NCBI RefSeq assembly: GCF_003719335.1
Contig: NZ_RIAS01000019.1
Span: 50,752 to 114,751 of the forward strand
DNA: 64,000 bases
Direction of reading: 5' to 3'
Origin: Paenibacillus amylolyticus
Lineage (GTDB): Bacteria > Bacillota > Bacilli > Paenibacillales > Paenibacillaceae
In this document: one piece after another, positions 32,651-41,476 of the stretch
How positions within the stretch are numbered: the first letter of the stretch is position 1
Layout of the letters: the number at the start of each line of letters is the position of its first letter
Made by a program: the position numbers and the translations under genes
The notes under the pieces: generated by a model
Databases searched by the model: none
What the model was told of the DNA's origin: nothing
What the model saw: the letters and a program-made list of their open reading frames with translations, nothing else

Positions 32651-34116
32651 GGTTTTTCCTTATGACGGGTAGAGTCCTGTGTGCGTAATACAGCTGGGCG
32701 TTTGGTGCGTGTCATGGAAGGTGGCATGGATACGGCCTGTGTGAAATCTCCCGGAATATACGGTGATACAGGGGAGAGGTAGGATACGCCGTAACACTCC
32801 AGAGATACGAGATGGACTAACAAGGCAAACAGGGCAACCATAAATCCGAATAAACCCAAGATCGAAGAAGCGATCAGCATCCCGATACGTATTTGGGATG
32901 TAGCCCCTCCAAGAACGGTGTTCACCAGAATGTAGCTGGAGATGACGGAGATCGCTACTGTGACAATAATTGTGGGAGACGTAATTCCGGCACGAATGGC
33001 CGCATCCCCGATAATTAAGCCACCAACCACACTGACGGTCTGTCCCAATGCACGCGGCAGCCTTCGTCCAGCCTCATTGAACAGTTCAAACATGAAAATC
33101 ATCAGGAAAGCTTCAAGGGTAACCGGCATAGGTAGTCCCATCCGCGTTCCAGCAATTGTTGCAAGCAGCGGAAGCGGAATTTGTTCTAGATTGAAGCTGG
33201 TCAGACCGATGTAGAAAGCCGGAAAAAAACAGGCAATAAGCAGTCCGGCAATCCGTAATATCCGTTCAAAGGTCACGATGAAAAATGGAGTGCTCTCGTC
33301 TTCAGGGGATTTCAACTGATTGAACAGTGTTGTCGGTGCAATGACGGCTACGGGTGATCCATCCGTGAGCACAGCAAACCGTCCGTTAATCAAGGAGTCC
33401 GCGACATAGTCTGGACGTTCAGAATTATCCGTCAGCGGAAAGATACTTCGTACCCCTCCCATGACGGCACGTTCCATGATAGAGGTGCCCATAATTCCGT
33501 CGACATTAATCTGATTCAGATTGCTCCGAGCGGTCTCTAGAATTTCGGGATTAATAATATCTCTGACATATAAGAGGCCGATCGTTGTCTGTGTCCGTTC
33601 CCCTTTTATAATTTTCTCATAACACATGGATGACGTTTTCAATCGTTTGCGAACCAAGGCGATGTTCGTGGACAGTTCTTCGGTGAAACCATCACGCGGT
33701 CCTTTGACGGACGTCTCGATGGCGGACTCTTCTGGTGTGCGTCCCGGAATATTGGCAATATCCAGACTGCAGGCCTGTACACCGTTTTCAAAAATAAGTA
33801 GCAGCTGCCCGCTAAACAGGAGCATGTTTATGTTCTGGAGATCAGAAATGTCCTCTATGGGATTCAGCGTAAGCCCAAGTTCCTTGGGTACAGCTTCTTC
33901 CATAATCAATGTATGTTTTTCTAACCGTGGAATAATGAATTGATTGATTTGTTTACTGTCCACCAGACCGTCGCAATAGAGCACAATGACAGACCGAACC
34001 GTCTCATCTTGGGCAGAGAATGTCTGGATGACGACATCCGCACAGGATTCAAAGTTTTTTCTCAGGGAGGCAAGCAGGGTGTCATAGGATGTCGTGTCAA
34101 TCGGGTGTTTCTCCAT
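32647..34116 (-). CDS. GerA-family spore germination protein (A subunit)
   Basis: The 489-residue membrane protein has an N-terminal soluble domain (about 1-270, with VIVLYCDGLVDSKQINQFII, VKGPRDGFTEELSTNIALVR and GVRSIFPLTDNSERPDYVA) and a C-terminal block of about four or five membrane helices, including PLLATIAGTRMGLPMPV and LGQTVSVVGGLIIGDAAIRA, all conserved in GerAA/GerKA. The start is the ATG at 34116 with GGAGG 9-10 nt upstream. It overlaps the gerB-type gene by 20 bp. It forms the pore-like oligomer of the receptor. Confidence 0.94.
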   Translation of the reverse strand: MEKHPIDTTSYDTLLASLRKNFESCADVVIQTFSAQDETVRSVIVLYCDGLVDSKQINQFIIPRLEKHTLIMEEAVPKELGLTLNPIEDISDLQNINMLLFSGQLLLIFENGVQACSLDIANIPGRTPEESAIETSVKGPRDGFTEELSTNIALVRKRLKTSSMCYEKIIKGERTQTTIGLLYVRDIINPEILETARSNLNQINVDGIMGTSIMERAVMGGVRSIFPLTDNSERPDYVADSLINGRFAVLTDGSPVAVIAPTTLFNQLKSPEDESTPFFIVTFERILRIAGLLIACFFPAFYIGLTSFNLEQIPLPLLATIAGTRMGLPMPVTLEAFLMIFMFELFNEAGRRLPRALGQTVSVVGGLIIGDAAIRAGITSPTIIVTVAISVISSYILVNTVLGGATSQIRIGMLIASSILGLFGFMVALFALLVHLVSLECYGVSYLSPVSPYIPGDFTQAVSMPPSMTRTKRPAVLRTQDSTRHKEKP

Positions 34117-35206
34117 GGTGTTGTTTCCTCCTCTGCTGGCGTGAATGGATGAAGGCAACGATCGTTGCCAGAACCGCAAATCCGCTCAGATACACGAGAT
34201 TATATGGAAAGATGTAGTCAACCAGAATCTTCGCGAAAGTAATATCGTCCAGAGGATACAGCATGGATAAAATAAAGAATACAGCCAAAGACGCACAAGC
34301 AATCATCCTTCTGGAAGTGCTCTTAATATTCCAAATTTCTACCACAATATACATGGCCAGACTGATCCGAGTGAATGAACCTGCGAGCCACTGATAGATC
34401 GAAAAGAAATCGGTCTGCGCAATATATTTGCCCAGGGAGGCGATACGCCATTCTTCAAAGGCAGGGTATCTCATTTTGGCTGCTTCATAAGGGTCAAATT
34501 CTACGATCGCTCCAATGAGCGGGCCTGTTGTTAAACCAACCATGATCAATGCAAGCATTAGATACTGCCATAACTTTATACGTTTGGTGAGATGAGGTTG
34601 AATGTACCAGAGGAAAAGCAATTCAAACATGCCTGCCAGACTGTACATCATGCCATGAAATACAGGTGACCAACCATGCTCGAGCACAGGAAGAAGGCGG
34701 CTGTAATCTTTATACTGGGAATTGACAATGGCGACGTAGAAGCCGAGCAGCACGACGAGCGGCAGAATCAGTCCGGCGGTAAAGGCCAGCGCACGCATAC
34801 CCTTATAGGCAGCATATCCGCATAAAGCCATAAGTGCGATCGTTGTTGCGATCACAGGCGTTTCGGTCAGATAGTTCGTTTTGGCCCAGGTCGTGGTGTC
34901 ACGTAGTGTAAAGTAGATGACGCATAGAAAAAAGAGACTGTTTCCCACCCGCAACAGAAAACCTACGGGTTTACCAAGATGGGAAGACAGCCAATCATGT
35001 AAAGTCTGATGTTGTAGAAAGCGGGATACAAAAGCAAGCATACAAGCAAAGAGCAGCAGTGGTCCGGTCGATAAAAGCACGGAAATCCAAGAGTCCCTTT
35101 TAGCTGCACTTAGAAGGGCAGGGATAATTAAGACATGACTAATCAGGCCTACAGATAACATGATTAACATCATGGCTTGCAAGAACGAAGGTTGTGTACG
35201 CTTCAT
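34097..35206 (-). CDS. GerB-family spore germination permease (B subunit)
   Basis: The 369-residue protein has about ten membrane helices in an APC-type fold (endospore germination permease family), beginning SFLQAMMLIMLSVGLISHVL. B subunits bind the germinant and set receptor specificity. AAAGGAG is placed before the ATG at 35206. It is the first gene of the operon B-A-C. I could not find a convincing sigma-G promoter in the 160 bp upstream. Confidence 0.92.
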   Translation of the reverse strand: MKRTQPSFLQAMMLIMLSVGLISHVLIIPALLSAAKRDSWISVLLSTGPLLLFACMLAFVSRFLQHQTLHDWLSSHLGKPVGFLLRVGNSLFFLCVIYFTLRDTTTWAKTNYLTETPVIATTIALMALCGYAAYKGMRALAFTAGLILPLVVLLGFYVAIVNSQYKDYSRLLPVLEHGWSPVFHGMMYSLAGMFELLFLWYIQPHLTKRIKLWQYLMLALIMVGLTTGPLIGAIVEFDPYEAAKMRYPAFEEWRIASLGKYIAQTDFFSIYQWLAGSFTRISLAMYIVVEIWNIKSTSRRMIACASLAVFFILSMLYPLDDITFAKILVDYIFPYNLVYLSGFAVLATIVAFIHSRQQRRKQHHGETPD

Positions 35207-35369
35207 GCTGAGGAACTCCTTTTCAGAGTAGAGTATCCTCAGCAGTGTTAACGTGTTTGGGAAGCTTCATACAGGACCCTGTATATCATCAAAGATCGAA
35301 ATACCGGATACCCATCGCCTCGCGTACTTCAAGCCTCGTTTTTTTGCGGTGTTTCTGGCTTGGCGGGCA

Positions 35370-36305
35370 TCATGCTTTAGCATGATTGACCAACCTACGT
35401 TTGCGACCGCTCATATTGGTGCCAAGTACACCGATGATGATCAGGATCGCACCTACATAGTGATAACTCTGAACAGGCTCATGTAGAATCAGTGCACCGC
35501 CTGCGATGGAGATGAGTGTAGACAGATTACTGAACACACTGACACGTGAAGCCTCCAGATGAGTCAGGGCGTAGCTGGACAGCAGGGTGGATACCATGGT
35601 AGATAAGATAGCCAGATAAGCGAGGGCACCCAGGTAGGATAGATCTCCGAGCGGCTGAACATAATCAACCATCGAGCCCGTAAATGCATGGCGTATTAGT
35701 GCAATTGCATTAAACACAACACACCCTACCATTAAGGTCACCCAAGTCAGTTCCAGCGGTTTATATTGCCGAGTAAGTGGTCTTGCGAGTACCCCGTAAC
35801 CTGCGAAACTGATGGCCGAAAGAACCAGTAGTACAATGCCTTGCATATTACTCATCGACATTCCGCTACCTTTCATGGCAAAGATAAAGATGACGCCAGC
35901 GACAGAAAGGAGCAGAGACATTTTTTGCAAAATAGATGTACGTTCCTTCAGAAAAACGGAAGCTAGGGCAAGGGTAAAGACAGGCACCATCGCCTGAATA
36001 ATTCCCGCTTCCGAAGAATTGGAGGTTACCAGTCCGAACGCTTGAAAGGCAAAGAAGAGCACAGGCGAGAGCAGCCCTAGCGGAATGATTCGCCAAAGAT
36101 CAGCTAAACGAAGATTGATTTTAATCCAGCCGAACAGCACAGGAATACTCACCACAATGAGTGACAGAGCGAAACGGTGTGCAAGCACATCTAGGGGATG
36201 AGCAATGGTGACCGTCATTTTCACATATAAAAAAGATAGTCCGATAATGGCGGCATAAACAACAGCTGCAATATAAGCATAGGTTCGGTTACGTGTAGTA
36301 TTCAT
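35370..36305 (-). CDS. EamA/DMT-family transporter
   Basis: The 311-residue membrane protein has ten predicted helices and two EamA repeats (the second beginning near residue 150), with conserved LTWVTLMVG and SVFSNLSTLISIAGGALIL segments. Such proteins export metabolites or amino acids. GGAGGG lies before the ATG at 36305. It is divergent from a MocR regulator, which likely controls it; the 247-bp gap contains two different dyads. A palindrome ATCATGCTTTAGCATGAT overlaps the stop codon and may end or stabilise the transcript. Confidence 0.88.
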   Translation of the reverse strand: MNTTRNRTYAYIAAVVYAAIIGLSFLYVKMTVTIAHPLDVLAHRFALSLIVVSIPVLFGWIKINLRLADLWRIIPLGLLSPVLFFAFQAFGLVTSNSSEAGIIQAMVPVFTLALASVFLKERTSILQKMSLLLSVAGVIFIFAMKGSGMSMSNMQGIVLLVLSAISFAGYGVLARPLTRQYKPLELTWVTLMVGCVVFNAIALIRHAFTGSMVDYVQPLGDLSYLGALAYLAILSTMVSTLLSSYALTHLEASRVSVFSNLSTLISIAGGALILHEPVQSYHYVGAILIIIGVLGTNMSGRKRRLVNHAKA

Positions 36306-36380
36306 TTCTTTTCCCTCCAGTAATGCGATGTAGTCCGATATCGTTTTGGAACGTATGCTTCATACTAAGGTCAACACTAA

Positions 36381-36401
36381 GTTGAGTTAGGGTAACTCAA
36401 C
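36381..36401. promoter_or_regulatory. Inverted repeat GTTGAGTT-N5-AACTCAAC upstream of the EamA gene
   Basis: A perfect 8-bp inverted repeat with a 5-bp spacer, 75 bp upstream of the EamA start. Good candidate for an operator of the divergent MocR regulator; this is inference from position. Confidence 0.45.
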
Positions 36402-36514
36402 GTAAATTCCGATGAACTAGATTTGCTGATTATGTGTCAAGCGATGGAACATAACATATCAGCCTTATTCAATATACTTCTGCTTCCGCTGTGCTACAAT
36501 ACAGAAAACAAGCG

Positions 36515-36530
36515 ATTGTACCGGTACAAT
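36515..36530. promoter_or_regulatory. Perfect 16-bp palindrome ATTGTACCGGTACAAT
   Basis: Self-complementary over 16 bp and located between a TACAAT -10-like box (36495-36500) and the ribosome binding site of the MocR gene, where a bound repressor would block transcription. Autoregulation is typical of MocR proteins. Confidence 0.55.
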
Positions 36531-36552
36531 TTCAAAGAGAGGAGTGAATAGG

Positions 36553-37944
36553 GTGAAAAAATATGAGGTAATTGCTCATGCATTGCAACAGTGGATACAG
36601 GAGCAAATGGTTCAGCAGGGGAGCCGCCAGTGGGATGACAAAGGAATAAGGTTGCCAGCGGTTCGCCGTGTGGCGGAACAATTTCAATGCAGTGTGAGTA
36701 CAGCGATTCGAGCGTATGAATGGTTGGAACAGCGACATTTGGTGTACGCCGTACCCCAATCCGGTTATTATGCCGTTCAGAATGGTTTAGGTGTACAGGA
36801 TATGGACTGGCAGGAGCCGCTGGATTTTGCGTCGGCGGCTCCTGATCCAAGGGTGTTTCCTTATGCGGATTTTCGGCATTGCGTGGAGGTGGCGATGAAA
36901 CAGAAGCAAGACGAGCTATTTTTATACGGCACCGCGCAAGGATTGCCCTCGCTGATTGAGCTATTACAGAAACAGTTTGCCGATTATCAGGTATTTGCGC
37001 GATCGGAACAGTTTTTCATCACATCTGGTGTGCAGCAGGCGCTTGCGGCGCTGGCCTTGATGCCTTTTCCCGGTGAAAAAACCAAAGTCATGGTGGAACT
37101 GCCTACATATCACAATATGCCTACCTTACTGCAGAGCTTGAACGTGCCTATTGCAGGTGTACGAAGAACGTTTGAGGAAGGACTGGACTGGGATTCGCTT
37201 GAACGCCAGCTTGCGGAGGGGGATATCAAGTTTTTCTATGTTATCCCACGGTTCCACAATCCCATCGGAACTTCCATGAAGGCGGCGGAAAAGAAGAGAC
37301 TTCTTCGACTTGCGGAGCGATATGATGTTTATCTGGTCGAAGACGACTATCTGGCCGATTTGGAGGACAGCGCGAGACAAGATCCTTTGTGGGCTTATGA
37401 TACGCATGACCGTGTTATTTATCTGAAAAGTTATTCCAAGATTCTGTTCCCTGGACTTCGTATTGGTGTAGCCGTACTGCCTGTAGCCTTGATTGCCCCT
37501 TTCGGTTCAATGAAAAGAATGCTGGATATCGACACCTCACTGCTGTCTCAAGCTGCGCTGGAAGTGTACATTCATAGCGGTATGTTTGCCCACCATCGCA
37601 AAATCATTCGTAGCCGCTATGCCGCGCGAATGGAAGTTGTGCATGAACAGCTGGCAGCTAATTCCGATTTCGAACCATTTCGTGTTGCACCGCGAACCGG
37701 TGGGGAACATACTGCCCTCCCTTTGCCAGAGAATATACCTGTCCGCACTTTAATATCCCGTTTACAGAACCGCGGAATTATTGCCGATACAACAGAACGA
37801 TATTATCCCGAAGGGACGTACCGTGCCTACAGGGATCAGATGCTGCGACTGAACATCTCCAATGTTCCGAAACAGCGTATTGCAGAGGGGATGCAGATCA
37901 TCCGGGAGGAGATATTGAGATTGCAGATTAGATCCACAACGTGA
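36553..37944 (+). CDS. MocR-family regulator: GntR winged helix fused to aminotransferase
   Basis: The 463-residue protein has an N-terminal GntR HTH (about 1-75: LPAVRRVAEQFQCSVSTAIR and YEWLEQRHLVYAVPQSGYY) and a fold-type-I aminotransferase domain (about 95-460) with FYVIPRFHNPIGTSM, VEDDYLADLE and the PLP-lysine segment LKSYSKILFPGLRIG. Such regulators sense PLP or an amine through the aminotransferase domain; well-known members are PdxR and GabR. GTG at 36553 is preceded by GAGAGGAG at 8 nt. Divergent from an EamA permease that it probably regulates. Ligand not known. Confidence 0.9.
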   Translation: MKKYEVIAHALQQWIQEQMVQQGSRQWDDKGIRLPAVRRVAEQFQCSVSTAIRAYEWLEQRHLVYAVPQSGYYAVQNGLGVQDMDWQEPLDFASAAPDPRVFPYADFRHCVEVAMKQKQDELFLYGTAQGLPSLIELLQKQFADYQVFARSEQFFITSGVQQALAALALMPFPGEKTKVMVELPTYHNMPTLLQSLNVPIAGVRRTFEEGLDWDSLERQLAEGDIKFFYVIPRFHNPIGTSMKAAEKKRLLRLAERYDVYLVEDDYLADLEDSARQDPLWAYDTHDRVIYLKSYSKILFPGLRIGVAVLPVALIAPFGSMKRMLDIDTSLLSQAALEVYIHSGMFAHHRKIIRSRYAARMEVVHEQLAANSDFEPFRVAPRTGGEHTALPLPENIPVRTLISRLQNRGIIADTTERYYPEGTYRAYRDQMLRLNISNVPKQRIAEGMQIIREEILRLQIRSTT

Positions 37945-37946
37945 AG

Positions 37947-37973
37947 TAGACCAACCTTTAATGGGCTGGTCTA
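37947..37973 (+). terminator. Weak hairpin after the MocR gene
   Basis: TAGACCA and TGGTCTA pair around a 13-nt loop; the T-rich tail is poor (TCTAGAATTTT). It may end the transcript. Confidence 0.4.
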
Positions 37974-38141
37974 TCTAGAATTTTAAATTATGTTGCGAAA
38001 GGTGGGTATTAAGTGGGGGCTATCATCGCACCTGAGATAAAGTCATCTCCAAAACATTATTGGGATGGTGAAGTAAAGGCTAGGTCTTGCCGGATTGAAT
38101 GAGATTGCGGCCTTGCATTATCCCTTATTCTAGGCCGGAAA

Positions 38142-38340
38142 ATTCTAACGATCCTGAGAAGCCTTATTTGGCCAGTTTTCAGCCAATCCATATTCTTACG
38201 ATCACCAGCGACGCTATTTTGTCCGAAATGGCCCTTTGAGGGGGGGAATTGGGCTCCATTTTGCAAAATAACGTCTTCTGTGATCGTTAGATTTCAAAAT
38301 CGACCAAAAAGCGGAAAATAAGGCTTCCTTTCTTTATGCG
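38142..38340. repeat. Four-module 200-bp intergenic repeat, copy 4 (order A-B-B'-A', last module decayed)
   Basis: CTAACGATC at 38145 with CCTTATTT (A), CTTACGATC at 38195 with CGCTATTT (B), then AAAATAACG with GATCGTTAG at 38282-38290 (B'). The fourth module keeps AAAATAAGG (38315-38323) but has lost the GATCGTTAG expected at about 38333. This copy lies between convergent genes, MocR and hemL. The decay of one outer module marks it as older or inactive. Confidence 0.8.
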
Positions 38341-38567
38341 CTACTCTACAGATCTACACAAATTCCCATCGCTACTCGAAGGCTCAGCATTAATGCCATG
38401 AATTACCCGGTAGCTGTACGCATACGCTATGCTCAAACCCAGTACTACACAATGTACTTTTACGCTTTACCCTAATGTACTACTCCATCACTCTGAACTT
38501 TACCCAATGTACTATTTCCAGAACTCGACGCTTCCTTACCTTATACGCTACCCGACGGTTCTTGCTC
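38341..38567. other. Low-complexity tail of the intergenic region before hemL
   Basis: Short near-repeats such as TTTACCC-AATGTACTA occur twice (about 38465-38482 and 38500-38515), with several TACGC steps (CGCTAC, CGCATACGCTATG). No gene-like frame. It may hold the hemL terminator, but no clear hairpin with a T run was seen. Confidence 0.35.
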
Positions 38568-39884
38568 TTACTCCTGTGCCATGGCTTTAAAAGAAGCTTC
38601 AGCCGCTTCGAGTGTAACAGCAATGTCTTCGTCTGTATGAGCGGTGGTCAGGAACCAGGCTTCATACTTCGAAGGAGCCAGATTGATGCCGCGATTCAGC
38701 ATGTGGCGGAAGAAGGACGCGAAGCGTTCGCCGTCCGTGTCTTGTGCGTGATCATAGTTCGTCACTGGATGATTGCAGAAATGCGTGGAGAACGCACCAC
38801 GAATGCGGTTGATCGTCAGATCAATGCCGTTACGGTCAGCGGAAGCCTGCAAGCCAGCGGTCAGATCGATGGCGAGACGCTCCATCTCTTCATATACGCC
38901 AGCGCCTTGTAACACTTCAAGACAAGCGATCCCCGCCGAGATGGAGGCCGGATTGCCTGCCATCGTTCCGGCCTGATACGCTGGGCCGAGTGGAGCAACC
39001 TGCTCCATGACATGTTTACGTCCGCCGTAGGCACCGATCGGCAAGCCGCCGCCAATGATTTTCCCAAGTGCAGTGAGGTCAGGTTCGATCTCCGCATGAT
39101 TGTCCAGCCCGGCATACGTCTGAGTAGAGCCGTAGTGGAAACGGAAAGCAGTAATGACCTCGTCATAAATAACGAGTGAACCGTTCGCGCGTGTCATTGC
39201 ACAGAGACCTTCCAGGAAGCCTGGCTCTGGCATAACCATACCGAAGTTACCGACAATAGGCTCTACCATAACCGCCGCTACATCGTCACCCCAACGTTCA
39301 AGTGCTTCCTTCAGACCACCCAGGTCGTTATATGGAACGGTGATGACTTCATGAGCAATGCTTGTCGGGATACCTGCACTGTCGGGAATGCCAAGCGTAG
39401 ATGGGCCTGAGCCTGCAGCGACCAGTACGAGATCGGAGTGACCATGATAACATCCGGCAAATTTTACGATTTTATTCCGTTTCGTATATGCGCGAGCTAC
39501 GCGAATCGTCGTCATCACGGCCTCCGTGCCAGAATTCACAAAGCGAACCTTGTCCATGGACGGGATCGCTTCCTTGAGCATTTTGGCAAGCTTGATCTCA
39601 AGCTCCGTTGGCGTGCCGTACAGGACACCATTTGCAGCAGCTTCCGTTATGGCTTTGGTAATATGGGGGTGGGCATGTCCAGTCACAATCGGTCCGTATG
39701 CTGCGAGATAATCGATATACTTGTTGTCGTCAACATCCCAGAAGTGAGCACCTTGCGCTTTTTTCATAAAAACGGGTGCCCCGCCGCCTACCGCTTTAAA
39801 TGAGCGAGAAGGGCTGTTTACGCCGCCTACAATATGCTCCAGGGCTTCTGTATATAACAACTCCGAGTTCGTTCGTGTATTCAT
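38568..39884 (-). CDS. hemL: Glutamate-1-semialdehyde 2,1-aminomutase
   Basis: PLP enzyme that makes 5-aminolevulinate from glutamate-1-semialdehyde in the C5 route to heme. The 438-residue product shows the family start LYTEALEHIVGGVNSPSRSF, the RFVNSGTEAVMTTIRVARAYT segment (split here as NSGTEAVMT), IYDEVITAFRF, and the PLP-lysine motif ALGKIIGGGLPIGAYGG. Bacilli often carry two paralogues, HemL and GsaB; I cannot tell which this is. It stands alone rather than in a hemAXCDBL operon, which favours a GsaB-type second copy. The ATG at 39884 follows AAAGGAAG at normal spacing. Confidence 0.93.
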   Translation of the reverse strand: MNTRTNSELLYTEALEHIVGGVNSPSRSFKAVGGGAPVFMKKAQGAHFWDVDDNKYIDYLAAYGPIVTGHAHPHITKAITEAAANGVLYGTPTELEIKLAKMLKEAIPSMDKVRFVNSGTEAVMTTIRVARAYTKRNKIVKFAGCYHGHSDLVLVAAGSGPSTLGIPDSAGIPTSIAHEVITVPYNDLGGLKEALERWGDDVAAVMVEPIVGNFGMVMPEPGFLEGLCAMTRANGSLVIYDEVITAFRFHYGSTQTYAGLDNHAEIEPDLTALGKIIGGGLPIGAYGGRKHVMEQVAPLGPAYQAGTMAGNPASISAGIACLEVLQGAGVYEEMERLAIDLTAGLQASADRNGIDLTINRIRGAFSTHFCNHPVTNYDHAQDTDGERFASFFRHMLNRGINLAPSKYEAWFLTTAHTDEDIAVTLEAAEASFKAMAQE

Positions 39885-39980
39885 GAGATAACTTCCTTTC
39901 GTAATTCCGTTAGTTTAAACTAGCCAAACAATAGCATGATATGATTATTTTCGCATACTTTGGCGAACAGGCATAGCGAA

Positions 39981-40002
39981 AGGGCAGCATATAGGCTGCC
40001 CT
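39981..40002 (-). terminator. Hairpin after the LCP gene
   Basis: AGGGCAGC and GCTGCCCT form an 8-bp stem with a 6-nt loop, about 200 bp after the LCP stop codon on the minus strand and just upstream of hemL. The T run on the minus strand is short (CTTTCG). The rest of the 39885-40206 gap has no gene and should hold the hemL promoter. Confidence 0.45.
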
Positions 40003-40206
40003 TCTGAGAATGAATGAGATCATCGCTATGTTATAAATGGCATGTTTTATAGTCACAGGCTACGTACCCTTTATCGAGTAACCGTGTATCGTGACTTTTA
40101 CTGCCACACGAATTGATGTTTTAATCCAATCAACCATTTACCAAGTTAGCTCAGACCTATGTCATGGCATACATGCATAACTAGTGCTCCGTGTCATAGA
40201 GTCCAT

Positions 40207-41247
40207 TTACTCTGCGGGTTGCTGTGCATTCTTTTCATTGCCGCTGGCCGTCTTGTCTTCTTTGGCTTTTTCGTCTTCCGTCTTGGCTGGCGGATGAATG
40301 ATATCCTGAACATGTTGTTTCAGTTTTTCTTCACTGGTTACCGACAAGACTTGTGCACCACCAGGAGTCCGTTCTTCTTTTAACAGGTTCATTGGCGGAA
40401 CCTGCTCACTGCCGTTCATGCTGCTCTGGTAACCAAGTCCGCCCAGCTTCCACATGTCGGAAAGGGTGAGGTTGGTATCTACAAACGGGCTAACTTCTTC
40501 CAGGATGGAAGGCAACTTGGCAATCGTTGTCGTGGACTGCATTTTGGCCGTTACCGCTTTGAGCAGCTCACGCTGACGCTCCGAGCGTGCGAAGTCGGAC
40601 ATTGCATCGTGACGGAAACGAACATACATCAAAGCTGTTTTACCGTCGAGATGCTGGTAGCCTTTTTTCAGATCAATATCGTACTCATTGTTGTCGGCTT
40701 TACTCACATAATGCATATCCTTCTCGACATCAAAGTCTACACCGCCAACCGCATCGACCAATTTGATGAATCCTTGGAAATCGGTATACACATAATATTG
40801 AACAGGGATGCCGAGCAAGTCACTTGCGGCTTCCATTGCTACATTCGGGCCATGGGTAATGGCTGTGTTAATCCGGTCTTTACCATATCCGTCGATCGTC
40901 ACGTAAGTATCACGCAGGATCGAGAAGAGGTTGATTTTTTTGGTCAGCGGGTCAAGTGATACCACCATCATGCTGTCGGAACGCGGCACTTCACCCTTTT
41001 TCAAACCGCGGGCATCGACACCCATAACCAATATGTTCACAGTTTCGGTACCTTCCCATTTTGGAGGGTCGGGTGCCTTCACTTTCTCTACATTTTCAAT
41101 ATTGGCAAATGGCGAATCCTCGCCTTTTTTCTGCAATCCATCCAACTGATTAAGAATAGAACCAAAATAATAGGCCGCTGCCCCTCCAACAATTAACACG
41201 AAGGCGGCAAGAGAGATCCATAGGGTCCTCTTCGTCTTTCTGGTCAT
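40207..41247 (-). CDS. LytR-CpsA-Psr (LCP) family cell-wall ligase
   Basis: The 346-residue protein has a short cytoplasmic start, one membrane helix (about residues 9-30) and an extracytoplasmic LCP domain (about 85-250) with VMGVDAR, SDSMMVVSLDP, RDTYVTIDGYGKDRINTA and VRFRHDAMSDFARSERQREL. LCP enzymes transfer teichoic acids or other anionic polymers from lipid carriers to peptidoglycan. The tail after about residue 310 is charged and disordered. The start at 41247 (MTRKTKR) is chosen over 41376 because AAAGGAG lies 7 nt upstream and membrane topology fits. Divergent from the ABC-2 operon. Confidence 0.92.
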   Translation of the reverse strand: MTRKTKRTLWISLAAFVLIVGGAAAYYFGSILNQLDGLQKKGEDSPFANIENVEKVKAPDPPKWEGTETVNILVMGVDARGLKKGEVPRSDSMMVVSLDPLTKKINLFSILRDTYVTIDGYGKDRINTAITHGPNVAMEAASDLLGIPVQYYVYTDFQGFIKLVDAVGGVDFDVEKDMHYVSKADNNEYDIDLKKGYQHLDGKTALMYVRFRHDAMSDFARSERQRELLKAVTAKMQSTTTIAKLPSILEEVSPFVDTNLTLSDMWKLGGLGYQSSMNGSEQVPPMNLLKEERTPGGAQVLSVTSEEKLKQHVQDIIHPPAKTEDEKAKEDKTASGNEKNAQQPAE

Positions 41248-41476
41248 GCTAGCGCTCCTTTGTATTTGAGATAAAAAATAAACGATTTCAGTACATGTAA
41301 AGTTGCGTTGAATTTCCGTATAGTTTCGAAGCTTTCCGTTCGCCTTCCCTCCAAACCTCAAGGCAGAGGAGGCCACTTCGAACTATTTTTTAAAGCTTGC
41401 TGAATTTTGACTGTTACTATTATAATTTCTTTTTGGGCTACAAGCAATTTCAACAAAATCCAAGTGAGGTATAAAC

